A DNA stretch of 64,000 bases from Sapria himalayana (Eukaryota; Streptophyta; Magnoliopsida; Malpighiales; Rafflesiaceae), in the NCBI GenBank assembly GCA_029783825.1, contig JAREIK010009690.1, positions 1 through 64,000 of the forward strand, written 5' to 3'. Positions 41,324 to 53,999 of this stretch are shown here, in pieces; position 1 is the stretch's first letter, and every line of letters starts with the position of its first letter. The position numbers were made by a program, and so were the translations under genes. The notes beneath the pieces were generated by a model, which saw only the letters and a program-made list of their open reading frames with translations, searched no databases and had not been told where the DNA came from.

Positions 41324-41823
41324 AGGTGTCAAAAGGGCTGGGCTGGCCCTTCCCATTTTTTATGGCTCCTCTGGGCTGGCTTGATGTTCCTGTCATGGCA
41401 CGCCTGACACGGTGGTTCGGGCCAGACACTACCTATGGCTTGGAATCTGCCCAAGTTTGAATGGTTTAGACCAGGTTGGTTGGGTTGGACGGGTCGATTT
41501 GACTCAGGGAGGGTCTTTTTTAAAAAAATTAATATTTCAAGGGGCATCTCGCCACATCACCATCACCCATTGGGCATGTCGAGTCATTGCCCATTGTACA
41601 TCACCAAATCGTCCCCCCTACCATGCCCAAGTTCTAGGCACCCAGCCATGCTTGGCATGACACATGGGCCAAAATCCCTAGGCATGGCACGACATGATTC
41701 ATGCAAAGGGTCAACCCGGCATGGGTCCGGGCAAGACATTGCAGCATGCCATGTTGGGGCAGGCATAACTGAATTGTGTCAGACTTTGGGCCATGCCCAG
41801 GTCACCTGGCCCATTTGACACCT
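41324..41823. mobile_element. 500-bp GC-rich MITE, hAT-like
   Basis: Ends are inverted: aggtgtcaaaagggctgggc on the left and, inverted, aggtgtcaaatgggccaggt on the right. The ggtgtcaaa...gggc start with a GC-rich interior is typical of hAT-type miniature elements in plants. The two 8-bp flanks (catcttag and atattata) do not match, so the target duplication is not proven. Open frames of 60-127 codons on both strands arise from the GC-rich composition (few stops) and encode nothing recognisable. Confidence 0.65.
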
Positions 41824-42284
41824 ATATTATATCCAAAAACTTTTGATGATTTATAAAAAAAAATTCTCAAGGTGCTTATTAAAAGAATACTTAAAATGTT
41901 TTTTATGGTTTCAAAAGAGTTTTTAAAAATATTACTAATGATATTTTTATGTCCTAAAAACACTTAAAATTATTATTAGTCTTATAAACACTTTTGAATA
42001 GCACTACCAATCTGACCCTACATTGATTTGAATTCAAGTTTTATTTTTGCACTACTGAAATTTACAATAGTTAAATCTTTGAGTAAAAGATTTAATATTA
42101 GCTTTTTATATTCCGTTCTTATTAAAATAATAAATATATATTTTTTTAATAATCTTCTTACTTTATGGTATCTTAGGATTTTTATAAATTATAAATTATA
42201 TCAAATAATATGAATTTTTATGTCTAAAAATTTATTTCATATTATTTTTATAAAAATATATTAAATTCTTGAAAATGTATAACC

Positions 42285-42315
<31 letters not shown>

Positions 42316-42540
42316 TATTTATGAAATACTTTTTTATAATTTCATAATATTATAGATTTATCCATAAATTATTAAAAATATGAAATATAATAAGTTTTAT
42401 AGGGTTATATATGTATACAATTTAATTAAGGTTATATGAAATAATATGTTTTTTAAAAATACAATAATATGAAAATTTAGCAACAACTTTAGAGACGGAT
42501 TTTCCCTTGGTAATTCGTAGCTAAATTTAATTTTTTTTAC

Positions 42541-43262
42541 AAACCCAAATATGAAGAGTTACTGCAATTGTGGTTTCAAAATATCGATGCCATTTTAGAA
42601 ATCCGATGTGATTTCAGAAAAACACAACATATAGTGTAGAATAATCAAGACCTAAACCAGAACACTAGCATCCCATCCTTGGCAGCAAGAATCTATTGCT
42701 TTTCATATCATCTCCAACATTCACTTCTCCACTCATGCATCTGTATATCAGGTAGTTTATTTATACCATGAATCCATGATTAATCGCACATGTTTTTTCA
42801 TCCAAATGGAACCCTCTTCATAATCTCTATAACTTCAACTCATTGAACCATCTTCGCTTTGGTAAGCATGAACACCGACTTATAGGAGCACCACAAACAA
42901 GGTCTCATGTAAAGTATTGATGATGAAGAAGGTATTGTTCTTCTTTTTTTAAATCAATTTTTAAGGTTTTAATGCAAAAAAATTGCAATTCCATATCATA
43001 TCATTTTATTGATTATTTCAGTCTAACACATGTTCGTGTTTTTATCAGCATCCCTATCTTTTGTATCATTCTTCGATCCATTTCACTTGAATTAATTAAG
43101 TTGTAGAGCATGCCAGCATATCTTACTGTTGCATCAAACTATAAAATATTGACATTTCTGAGTAGAGACACATTATTATTGTTGGATATAGCTATATTAG
43201 GTTACTTTTATGATCAAGCTCTAGACCTCTTTAGGTTAATCCATTTATTTTAATTCATGTAG
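42541..43262. other. possible captured 5' gene sequence or intron, unassigned
   Basis: Less AT-biased than its surroundings and ending in a splice-acceptor-like tract (tttattttaattcatgtag) directly before the UTP6-like exon. It may be captured intron or leader of the same gene; no coding similarity recognised. Confidence 0.4.
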
Positions 43263-43458
43263 GTACTAGCTCAAGCAATTCAATTTCATCCAAAGGTTCT
43301 GGAGGTTTGGATTTATGCTGCAACTTGGGAATTTAATCATAACTTAAATGCTACAACTGCAAGGGTTCTTATGCACATTGGTTTAAAAATCTACTCAAAT
43401 TCAGATCTATGGGTTGAGTATATTTGAATGGAACTTACATACCTCAACAAGCCTAATG
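43263..43458 (+). pseudogene. captured exon of a UTP6-like (U3 snoRNA-associated protein 6) gene
   Basis: A 196-bp block is bounded by AG at 43261-43262 and GT at 43459-43460 (aatg|gtaagg), good splice borders. It translates from VLAQAIQFHPKVLEVWIY through AATWEFNHNLNATTARVLM and SDLWVEYI*MELTYLNK. This resembles the HAT (half-a-TPR) repeat region of UTP6, a component of the small-subunit processome that acts in nucleolar 18S rRNA maturation: HPK-V--(L/V)WIYAA-WEF--N-N---AR-LM and DLWVEY--MELTYLNKL. One in-frame TGA replaces a codon inside VEYLRMEL, and the preceding LKIYSNSDLW is one residue short of the usual form. Only this exon is clear, so it is a captured fragment. A possible next piece at about 43685-43750 (GGEGPIMGD...) is too weak to call. 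Confidence 0.75.
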
Positions 43459-44834
43459 GTAAGGAATCAATATCTTGGGTTAACTTTATATTTCATTATT
43501 ATTTTTGATACTGTGATCTCCTAGACATATTTACATCACTACGATGAGATTTAGTCTCGATGTTTTATTGAGGGTAAAACTTAGTTGAACCAGCAATATG
43601 GTAGAGTGAAATATTGTAAGATTTATTTTGGGTAAGTATTATATTCATATTCTTTGTTACTTTGTTACTGTTTGTTACTTTGATAGGTGGTGAGGGACCA
43701 ATAATGGGTGACTTGTGGACTATGAGAGGCTTAATTAAGAACATGAAATGCTGTTGCTATTTGGTGAACAATGTATTTACATTTCAATTTGTTCCAAAGA
43801 TTTTTATTTATCATCAACTCATCTATTTCTTTCATTTTTTATGATACATTACTTTCTTCAATGGGGCATTGCCATATAAATTTTGAAAGGAGATTATCAA
43901 GGAGCTAATATGCTTCTTAAATCAATGAGTTTTTGGCACATAATTCCATTTCTAAAAAATTGTTGGCAGTGGATGTTGGATGTTAGAGAGAACCATTCAT
44001 GATGATTTTCTTCACTAACGTACTAACTTATGAAAAAATGATTCATCTGTGGCTCCATACTAACATGGAGGGACCCATGGTTCTGGCTATGCTCAAAACC
44101 TCAATATTCAAATTCAGAATATAAATGGTTTATATGTGGATTCCATGGGTCTGTTTCATATGGAACTTCATAAAGAATATCTGAAAATAAAAGAACATAT
44201 TATGAATGCACAAAAGGTGCTGACATATATCTGAAAAACACAATAAATTATAAAAATTTTGGTTTGTCGGGACATGCTACAGATTTTTTGGGACCTTTGT
44301 AGAAATTTATAAGCTTAAAAAGGATGTGGGACATTCTTCTATGTATGTCTTGGAACTTCTGAAATCACCCAATGCTTCAAGATATCTGTTGGGATTTAAA
44401 TCATCTAATTTTATATGTAACTTTTGAAACAGATATGCAAACTATAATTATTATGAGATTTAAATAATCAAATATTTAAGAAACTAATAATATTTCACAA
44501 TTATTATATAATTTATCAATTTTTATAATTATTTAATGTTTTATATGAGTGCTTTTAAGTATGTAAGTTATGATAATCATTTTCATATTTTTATATAGAG
44601 GATTACAAAACATATTTGTAATAAGAATTATGTGTGTATATTGTAAGCTATATTTTTTTATGTGTATTTATTTTTTATGACTTAAATGTATGATTATATA
44701 AATTCTAATATATTGGATTTTATAAGAATTTTAAAGTTAAAAGTATCTAAGTGAGAATAATGTTAAGATGTGTGATCTCTACTAAAATTCACTGAATTAT
44801 CAACCAATTATTTGGTTAGTAATTAGCTGTTTCT
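43459..44834. other. region with further exon-like scraps
   Basis: Mostly AT-rich. The plus strand at about 44062-44233 stays open for some 56 codons and reads HGSGYAQNLNIQIQNINGLY followed by a charged helix-like tail (HKEYLKIKEHIMNAQKVL), composition more like protein than noise, but I cannot assign it. A 60-codon frame at 43662-43844 is likewise unassigned. These could be more captured coding fragments. Confidence 0.35.
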
Positions 44835-46690
44835 TGGTTGGTAAACCTATTAATAATGATTTACTGACCGAGTTTCATAATCGTTATGCTACCACATATT
44901 TGGTCTGCATGGTGAGATGTCGGGTACTGATGCGGTTGCTGCAAGTGCTATATACTGCTGCTAGTCCTGATGCGATTGCTGCAAGTGCTGATGTAGGTGA
45001 TGGAGTAGATGTTGTAGCTAGAGCATTACGCTGAATAATCCAAGGTAGATCATCAGGGTTGAATTGCAGTCCTCCATCATGAAACATCTCTGTAAGCCAG
45101 TCAAAATGCAGACGCAGCTCATCCCTATCATCCTCATAGTCAATCATGTGTCGCTCTGTATCGGCCTACTAATACTGTATATCATTTCGCATCACGTTTT
45201 GAAATTTCTCAACATCAAGAACAAATTCAAATCTGGTCCTAAAAATACAACTTCATTATCTGGTCGCCAATGCATGTAGAAGGATGATGTGGATGAACCG
45301 ACGCCATAGATGGACATCTTCTCCTTGCCATCAATAGTTCATACCAAATCTGATTCATATCAACTGGTGCAACTGATGAATGAGAACTACCTAATGTACC
45401 ATCACATGAGCCTGAAGTAGACTAGAATACACTTGTGTTGTAGCAGCTAATATTTTTCATATCTCGCCTAATAATCATGTATGATATGTATTTAAATTTA
45501 CATTCAAAAAAGAGAAAAGATATTTTTTAATGAAACTTACATTTACTGTACGAGATCTTTGATCAACAAAAGTTTGATCATCATGAGCCTTCGTGTGCAT
45601 GTATTTGAATAAGTGAGGAGCACTGGACTTCTTAACCCTCCTTGCGTGTCTTTAATTACACACAATACATACGTTAATTATATTGAAAAAAAAAATTTTA
45701 TGACAAATGAAAATTAGGCATAATTGAACATAATTAATAAAGTATAAACATAAAAAGTATGAATTAGAAATAATATCAATGCTCATTCATGCTCATGCAT
45801 AGAGCGAGATCCACAAGTGTGTGTTGACATGCCACTACCCTCCCCAACCCGCTATGGGCGAAGGTTTCCACTATGTTTATCAAACCTCTTCCTATAATCA
45901 AGATCTTCCCATCTTCTCCGCCACTCCTTGAAAATATGATCTGGGACACTCAAATCATGTTCTTTCTTCTTCAACCATTTATTTTTGACCTCATACATGG
46001 TGCCTTTATACCGACTGACAGCATGTTTGTAGAACTCACTTTTGATCACCTCCGTTGACTGTGTCCACCTATAAACTTTTTGCAATTATAATTAAAGATT
46101 TTTAATCAGTTAACAAAAGAATAAATAAAATATGTAAAAAATGTTAGGTAGTAATATGTACCTTAAATTCTATCCAAATTATTAATTGGTCTCTATCTGT
46201 CAGTGACTTCCAATTATGTTTATAAGGTTTAAAGGACTTCCTGAAAATTGTCCTCAAAACTCTAGAAATGGAATAGACACTCTAACTTTGTCTTGTAACA
46301 TAAAATTTAATAGCAAGTTAGAAATAAATTAAGAAATTAATAAATAATTAGTAAGTTTTATATCTTACGGATTATCAATTGTCGGATCAAATTAAGTAAT
46401 AGGGAGAGTCTCGTCTGTAGGGTGCTTTGAGGAAGACTCTCCAACATCTCCATCATTTCCCTCCTCTCCCTTCCACGTCTCTTGATCATTCATCAAATCT
46501 TAGGACCTTTATGTGAATCAGTCTGTTGATGCTACTGATGTGGTACATTTGCAACCTTCTCTGTCTACTATGGCATCTCATCCACCCATGACCTTCTACC
46601 AGATTCATGCATAACTGATGCCTTGCTATGTATACCAGAACTGGTATGACCTTGCAACGTGTTGCCTCTACCTCATCCACGTGCCATATC
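44835..46690 (-). pseudogene. CACTA TnpA-like gene (Transposase_24 / Ptta-En-Spm family), broken
   Basis: Minus-strand pieces in family order: a start MARG*GRGNTLQGHTSSG near 46686; KSFKPYKHNWKSLTDRDQL with IIWIEFK ending in a splice-donor-like GT at about 46160; VYRWTQ...YKGTMYEVKNKWLKKKEH and DHIFKEWRRRWEDLDYRKRF (46080-45860), the core of the plant transposon protein family; HTKAHDDQTFVDQRSR (45600-45545); GKEKMSIYGVGSS (about 45290), the conserved KGRVYGLGS-like motif; and a tail LPWIIQRNALATTSTPSP. Introns with GT/AG-like borders separate several pieces, but stops (for example MARG*) and frameshifts show it is inactive. In En/Spm, TnpA-type proteins bind subterminal repeats. It lies directly downstream of the tnp2 remnant on the same strand, the normal CACTA gene order. 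Confidence 0.78.
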
Positions 46691-46849
46691 TATTAAAATA
46701 ATAAACTACACATTATTGATTAGTAAGCTTCAAGTTAAATACATAAGGCAATTAACATAAACAAAAATGATTAATGATTAAAATAACATAAAACTCACTA
46801 TCTACTCATTCTCATCAGAATCATCCAAATCTAGTTCATCTCCCTCTTA

Positions 46850-49800
46850 AAATGTAGTAACATCAATTTCAAACATCTCTTCATCACTCATTTCTTCCTC
46901 ATTATCAATTAAATATTTATCAACATCTAAATTCCCACTTATATCCATCTCAGAAGATGTCACTAAAAGGACGTCTTCATCCCCCACCAGAGCTTCGATT
47001 ATAACATCATTGTAATCATTTTGAAAAGCTGGTTCTATGATATTAGTTCTTGGTGATGCGGGGATGTCAATTTGAACCCTTGCTTTTATCTTGCACATAG
47101 CTTTCCAATCCTTTCTAGGATGGGTCCGCCCTGGATATTCACAATAATAAACCTGTGATGCATGTACTACTAATACAAAAGGTTCATACATATTGAATCA
47201 TTTTTTATTGTGCACATCAACAAGTTAATATCGAGGATGGACAACACTAATAACATGTGGTGTTGGATCAAATCATTCACATTTGAATAATACAATTAAT
47301 TTAACCGGGAGAGTTTCAAATTCTAACTCGATCACTTTGACCAGAGTCCTTTAATAGTCATATTCAATTTCATTGGATATAGATCCTTTAATGCATACCC
47401 CCATATTGTCTGCTGCCTGATAACTACTATACAATTTAGTGTGAAATTTAAAACTATTCACACAGCACCCATTATAAGTTCAAACCTCTCTTAGAGGACC
47501 TCGTGCTATATTTCGATGATAATGATTGAAAATTTTATTTTCATGATTATGAACCTGCAATCAAAATCAGTGGATTGTTGAGTTTACAATTATAAATTTT
47601 CATTAGAACAAATAATTATTTTGTGATTTCATTTTAAGTAAACATATGTATTTTTCAAACAATGATGGAAATTCTTGCTTCATCTCTACATTGATAGCTT
47701 CTTCATTCATGTTTGGAAACTATTATGTTTATCTGTAACAAATTGACAAAAAAAGAATTTAGAAATAATGGATACATTGATAGGAAATAATAAATTAATA
47801 TGGTAAATATATTTCATTGACTTTTAAGTAATACTTACTTTATGAATGATTGAACCTCTTGACAATTCATTAGGACATATAGAAGTGCTGTAGTATATTT
47901 ATTGTCTGCTAGATACTATTTTACTTAAGCACCAATTGCTTTACCCAAGGCTTGAAAATTTCAAACATATCATTATCCATAATGTCAATAAGATAAACCT
48001 CATTCTGATTTTCCTTAAGTGGAAGAGATGGATCTCCTTCTTTGAAATATAATGATGCTAATTTGGCAGCCTCATCCATAATATAACCTATGGATGTAGA
48101 ATCATCAACCTGAGCCCTATTCATTTTGTATGTTTTATTTTCCTCAAGTATCTATACAAAGATTATTGAATATTACAACTCATTTGTGTGTGTGTGTGTG
48201 TAGGAAAAGAATTGGTTGAGTGAATTAATATTACCTTTTTGGAGGATACATCTAATGATAATGGATAGGACCAATAATCCTAGCTTCATAAGCCAAGTGC
48301 ACTAGAAGATGTTCCATTGAGTCAAAAAACTTAGAGGGAAGATTTTCTCAAGATTTCATTAGATAATAGAAATTTATTCATCCGATTCATGAATTCATCA
48401 TTAGTCAAAGAAAAGAAGTTAATTGCTTGAAGAATAAATAAATCTCAGTTAACGGCTCCAATATTCTATTAGGTAGGAATTCTCGATGAGCAATTGGTAA
48501 CAACCTTTGCATGAATACATGATAATCATAACTCTTCATCTTCATGCCAAACATCTTAAGTTTGTTCACATCTAACCACTCCAACACATCATTCTTCTAT
48601 GATTTATTCACAACAAATGGCAGATCAGGATATTTACTGGTGACAAGATTTTTTACAAATTGAGCACGATGCCAATATCTATTCAACTCATCTCTTGACT
48701 TGTACGTGTCCTTAGTTTTCCTTGGAATGTTAAATACTATGTTGAAAATATTGTCAAACACATTCTTCTCGATATGCATAACATCAAGATTGTGCCTGAG
48801 CAAGTGTTCACGCAAGTAGGGCAAATCCCAGAAAAATACTTCTCTTATTCCACCCACAAATCTTAGATATAGCTGCATTCACAACCTCAGCATCAATATC
48901 TATCACTTTCCTCAACCCTATGTTATTCAAATCCTACAGAATTTCATCTCCAAATCTTACCCTCATGAATTGTTTAGTAACCTTTCTATTCTTAATGAAG
49001 TTTTTGGTGTTATGTCGAAACAGATGATTAATGGGCAAAAACTTCTGATAGTTGTATAACCACGATTGTTTTCCACTCTTAATTAATATAAAAGCATCAT
49101 AATCTTCCATAGAATGCGGACATACTAACATACTAGTTGTACTCCGCCCAGACATCATAGAATACGCTAAAAAGTCATTTATAGTCATATGAGGGCAGCA
49201 TGCATCTGATAATTTTTTCCATTTGGAAATATCATAAGTTTGAACCCAACACCCCAAAGACTTTCAACTCTGCTATCAATGGTTGCAAAAACATCTATCT
49301 TCTCCTTTGGATTCGTTGGCCCCGACATTAACATAGTAAAAAACATAATTCTTCCTTCAAACATAAGTCTGGAGGCAAGTTATACAGCATTACCACCACG
49401 GGACACAATGAATATTACTGTCCAGATTGATCAAATGGCTGAAAACCATCAGCCAAACCGAGCCTAACATTTCAAATATCAGAAGAAAAAATCAGGAAAA
49501 ACCGATCAAAATCCTTTCCAAGTAGGGGCATCAGAAGGGTGACACATCTTACCATCCTCCATATGATGCTCTGAATGCCATCTCATTTCATTAGATGTTG
49601 TGATTCATGCATACAATCTCTGCAACCTAGGTGGTATTGGAAAAATTATGCATCTTCTTATATGTCACCTTCAATTTCGTATATAAAATCTATTTCCAGA
49701 ACTCCTAACCTTTTGCTTGTACTAAGCATGACCACATATTTTATAACTCTTAAGGTCATTGTCATCAACCTCGTTTATCATACAGTTGTTCACACAATAA

Positions 49801-50440
49801 TGAATGACTGTACGGGTAATCCCAAGCCTCTAACTAACTTCTTCATGCTGTAGAAATCCAATGGCATTAGATTATCTCCTAGAAACAATTCTTGAATAAA
49901 ATTAGACAAATCATCAAACCATGCCTGCGGACACCTGTGTCTGCACTTTATTTCTAACATCCTCACACCACATATAGTTGAGTATGCTTAGAATTTCTCT
50001 CATAATAGGTTTGTCTCCAGCTCAAATCATGTCATACAAATTCCTTGCCTTGGCATTGGGTTCCTCATTCATGTTGAATTCAGGACCCACAATATCACAA
50101 ACCATTTTAGTATGTAGTGTGATTCATATTATCCGAGACCATCTGATTAGTTTCACTTACTACACCCTACTGAGCTCAACACCTTTGTTGGACTTGCTTC
50201 TACCATGGTATATCCAAACATAGTATCCACAACAAAACCATTTCTATACAAATGCATCTTCACAGTCTCAACATTTTAAAAGCAAACTCAACAAATGCAT
50301 ACACCTTTGTTGGACTTATCTGATATTTAAATAAAGTGCAAGGACACCTTATATATGTACCACCATTCATACACTCAGGATGCATCTTCCATTGATTATT
50401 CGGCTATTGTACATCCATTCACGATCATCTTCTATAACTA
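46850..50440 (-). pseudogene. CACTA transposase (tnp2/TnpD-like), multiply broken
   Basis: On the minus strand the expected domains appear in order. An N-terminal transposase-associated domain (DDREWMYNSRINGRC near 50400) is followed by stops. The tnp2 domain shows INDFLAYSMMSGRST, CPHSMEDYDAFILIKSGKQ, FLPINHLFRHN (49190-49000), then LLRHNLDVMHIEKNVFDNI (about 48800) and DYHVFMQRLLPIAHREFLP (48520-48460). A DUF4218-like stretch FDSMEHLLVHLAYEARI (about 48330-48280) leads into YIMDEAAKLASLYFKEGD (about 48080-48020). A DUF4216-like end includes FHTKLYSSYQAADNMGVC, VIELEFE...VLFKC and EPFVLVVHASQVYYCEYPG (about 47190-47140), then an acidic tail to 46850. Frame changes, in-frame stops and intron-like gaps prevent a full protein. 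It would have catalysed excision and insertion of CACTA elements in the nucleus. It may belong to CACTA-2 or to the nested CACTA-3, whose end is at 54643. Confidence 0.85.
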
Positions 50441-51359
50441 GTCACAAAAAAATCAATTTAGTAAACAAGCACGATTGTCTCTAATTAATTTTATGTTCAT
50501 TGAAAATTTATTTTGGTTCCGATAATGTTTTTTTACGCGTGATATGCAACCTACTATATCTCCACCTCCACTCGTCCAATAGTTATTTCACTTCAATAGA
50601 TTTTGTCCTAATCCATAATGGAGCATTAACAATAAATAGCTAGGAATTCGGCAAAAGCATAAAAAAGGGATCAAACACATTAACTAGGGCTGCAAACATC
50701 TTCTTTGTTTGTTCAAAATTATGGTGTACCTAGAAACACAAGGCACAAGAAATTTTCTTTTAAATTTTATAGGATGAAAGTTAAAAACATACATACAAAC
50801 ATACATGGATACATACATACATGGATACATACATACATATATGACCTTTTTCTCTTCTAGAAGATGCAAATTATAATAAAAAAATAAATCTTTTTTATAA
50901 CTTATTAATGTTAACACATTATGCCTAATCTGAATACCAAACAAAGTTTTTTCAATCAATTACAAATTATTTTGCCATCCGTTCCATCTTAACACATAAT
51001 GAGAAGTAGCTTAGAAGATTAATAAAGTTGCTTGTAAAACTTTTAATTACATCATAAAAGATTCTAGACCATATACTTGTCTTGTATTGAGCTGTTGGCT
51101 TTCTCTTAAGGCTTTAACACATTGTATGGGTTGGGATCATCAAAAGGTGGAGAAGTTTCAGAATCAACCATACCTCATTACACCTAACACTTAGGAAAAA
51201 TAAATGTCAGTAAGATGAAATAATTCAAAACAAAAATAAATACAAGCAGCAATAGAATATGTAAAAGCAACTCCTATGATTCATCAACCACTTAAACAGT
51301 TATTTATGAGTAATGTCAAACATAGAGGCGTAAAAATGGCCATGTTGTGCCAGAATGGT
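50441..51359. other. upstream flank of the tnp2 remnant, with (ACAT)n
   Basis: No gene recognised. Near 50785-50840 is a short acatacatac/ggatacatac microsatellite that creates a minus-strand Tyr-Val-Cys-Met frame. The 5' leader and promoter of the transposase gene would be expected here, but I cannot point to a TATA box with confidence. Confidence 0.5.
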
Positions 51360-52903
51360 CCATTATAGTGTGACATATATGTATAGTTATATGTTATTAT
51401 ATATATCGTATAAATCATTATATATAGTTAAACATATAGTTATACACACACACACACACACACACAAGTAATTAAGTAATTATACATAAATGTATACAAA
51501 GCTATAAACGAATATATAGATTTACATATATGTATAAATAGTTACAATATAGTTATATTTAATTATATAGACTTTTATATAGTTATAAAAATATTTATAT
51601 ATAGTTATACACATATAGTTAAACATAATGTTGTATGTTGTTATACATGTAACTATAAATATAGTTACATGTGATTATACATATAGTTACACAATAGTTA
51701 ACATATATTTTACACGTAAGTTTATATATTTGTTCGTTTATTTTTATATATGTATACATATAGTTATGTATAGGTTTATATATAGTAGAATACTTTTATA
51801 TATTAAATATATTGTAAGTATATTTTAAATATTATTATGTATAAAGCTTTTTTAGTTATACATTAGTAAGATACATTATTTATAGTTATATAATTTTATT
51901 CATATAATATATATAGTTATAAATAGTTATATATAATTAAAAAAATAGTTATATATTGATATATCAATACACGTAGTGATAAGTAGTTATACATATTTGT
52001 ATACAAAATTATAAACAAATATGTAGATTTACATTTTTATATACATATATGTATACATAGTTATAAATATAGTTATATTTAATTATATAAAGTTTTATAT
52101 AGTTATACAAATATAAATAAATAGTTATACACATTTAGTTAAACATGATGTGTATGTTGTTATACAATAATTATAAATATAGTTACATGTGGTTATACAT
52201 ATTGTTACACATTTAGTTATGCGGATATTATACATTTAGGTATAAAAATGTTTTCTTTTAATTTTATATATTTATACATATAGTTTATGTATAGGTATAG
52301 TTATAGTCAAATTACTTTTTATATATGCTAATATATACAAATATATATTAAATATAAGCTATAAATTTAATATTTAAATATAATTATGCATCAAACTTTT
52401 ATATTTATACATATAGTAAGATACAATTATTTATAGTTATATAGTATTATACATATAATATATATAATTATAAATTATTAAATATAATTTAACATATAGT
52501 TATATATAGTATATTCATACAGTAGGTATTAGTATTTACACATAAATATATACAACGTTATAAACAAATATTTGATATCATTATATGAATACATATATGT
52601 ATATATAGTTATAAATATTATTATATTTAATTATATATAGTATATATAGTTATACAAATATTTATATATAGTTATACACATGTAGTTATAACTATATATG
52701 TAATTAAAGATATAATTATATATAAACATTTATATAGTTATACATTTAGTAAAATACAATTATTTATAGTTATATACTAGTATACATAAAACATATTTTT
52801 TTAGAAATATAGTTATATAAAATTATACATATAGTTATACTTTATTATATAGTTAAAAATTAGTGATGTATAGTTATAAATATAATAATAAAAATAGTTT
52901 ACT

Positions 52904-52987
52904 AAATTATAAATATAATTATAAATATAATTATAAATATAATTATAAATATAATTATAAATATAATTATAAATATAATTATAAATA
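52904..52987. repeat. 12-bp tandem repeat (ATAATTATAAAT), 7 copies
   Basis: Seven near-perfect head-to-tail copies. The minus strand reads as Tyr-Asn-Tyr-Ile repeats (a 64-codon frame at 52813-53007), an artefact of a 12-bp period without stops. This is the most homogeneous part of the surrounding AT-rich satellite. Confidence 0.92.
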
Positions 52988-53021
52988 CTTTTTATATATA
53001 ATGTCATATGATTATTTAATT

Positions 53022-53127
53022 AAACACGTGTTTATATAATATTTGTGATTAAAATATTTTTATAAATGTTACTAAACACGTGTTTATATATAATATTTGT
53101 GATTAAAATAATTTTATAAATGTTACT
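53022..53127. repeat. 52-bp tandem duplication containing AAACACGTGTTT
   Basis: Two direct copies start at 53022 and 53074, each beginning with the palindrome aaacacgtgttt and ending ttataaatgttact. The CACGTG core equals a G-box, but there is no gene beside it, so a regulatory role is not supported. Confidence 0.85.
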
Positions 53128-53540
53128 TAAATATATTATATATTAGTAACACTTTCATAAATATATCTAGTATTTGTATAACATTTATATAAACATTTTA
53201 AATATTCTATATTTATATAAAAATTAATATGTAAAATAAAAATATTGAAAATTGTATAATCAGTTAATGTCCATAATTGTTATATAAAAAATTTATAAAT
53301 GACTAGTTTTTATATAAATGTTATATAGATATTTACAACATTAATACATATGTATAAATATTTATATTTAACATTATATGTTAAATATAAGCATATAAGT
53401 GTTTATATATAAAGTAATAACATTTATATAAATTAAAGTATATATATTTATATAAATGTCATACGATTATATCATTTTATAAAACTTTATATATATTGTT
53501 ACATGTTTATAATGTATTCAGAGATAACAAAAATATAACC

Positions 53541-53999
53541 CATTAACATTAAGTTTAATTTTTTCTCAAGTTAAGGAGTAGAAAATATCATGCATTATAT
53601 ATTTTCTTCGTCTACAGAAGGATAGAACAAAATGCAAACATATTGTATTTGAAATCAGTAAAACCCTAAAAATTTAAATAGTAGAAGAATAAAGATTACA
53701 CTAACAATTTATAGTTTCATTAATTGAGTAGAGTCAAAATCATATAGGTTAAATAAAAATAGAAGCAAAAAGAAAGAAAAAATGATAGAATTTGATAGTG
53801 CTAATAAAATTTAGAGAGATGGAGATATGTATATAGCATTCTTAAGGAGAAGAACAATGAAAAACTTACATGGATTTAGAAGAAATGATAGAATTTCTCG
53901 GTTTCTCCGTTATAGTCGCATATCGCATCTGCTTCAAAAAATGAAAGAAGGGAAGTTTGCTAATTGTTAATGACTTAGCAATTTTTTTAAATCAAAAAA
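53541..53999. other. AT-rich spacer
   Basis: No coding frame, repeat or transposon end recognised between the AT-rich satellite and the CACTA-3 end. Confidence 0.55.

Larger units (their letters stand above)
51360..53540. repeat. AT-rich degenerate satellite built on TATAGTTATA / ATACATATA
   Basis: About 2.2 kb in which words such as atatagttataca, tatagttatatat and atacatatagttat recur every 10-30 bp. Parallel blocks repeat at about 0.55-kb spacing: tataaacgaatatatagatttacat near 51505, tataaacaaatatgtagatttacat near 52011, and tataaacaaatatttgat near 52559. Blocks like catttagttaaacatgatg/tgtatgttgttata are also repeated. A (CA)n run lies at 51444-51466. No gene. Confidence 0.75.

Noticed and set aside
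41329..41818. Frames of 60-127 codons on both strands
   Set aside because: They lie wholly within a GC-rich 500-bp MITE with inverted ends; overlapping frames on both strands reflect low stop density.
42050..42070. cactactgaaatttacaata as possible left end of CACTA-3
   Set aside because: Only the first 7 bases match the 54643 terminus. No TTTGGTCGG subterminal repeats follow, the flanking 3-mers differ (ttg, gat), and CACTA-2 family subterminal repeats at 42474-42540 would lie inside it.
49240..50223. Plus-strand frames (75, 92 and 81 codons)
   Set aside because: They are antisense shadows of the minus-strand tnp2 pseudogene, whose motifs are clear on the other strand.
53022..53086. AAACACGTGTTT palindromes as paired G-box regulatory elements
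   Set aside because: They are two copies of one 52-bp tandem duplication in AT-rich satellite with no gene nearby; duplication explains them.
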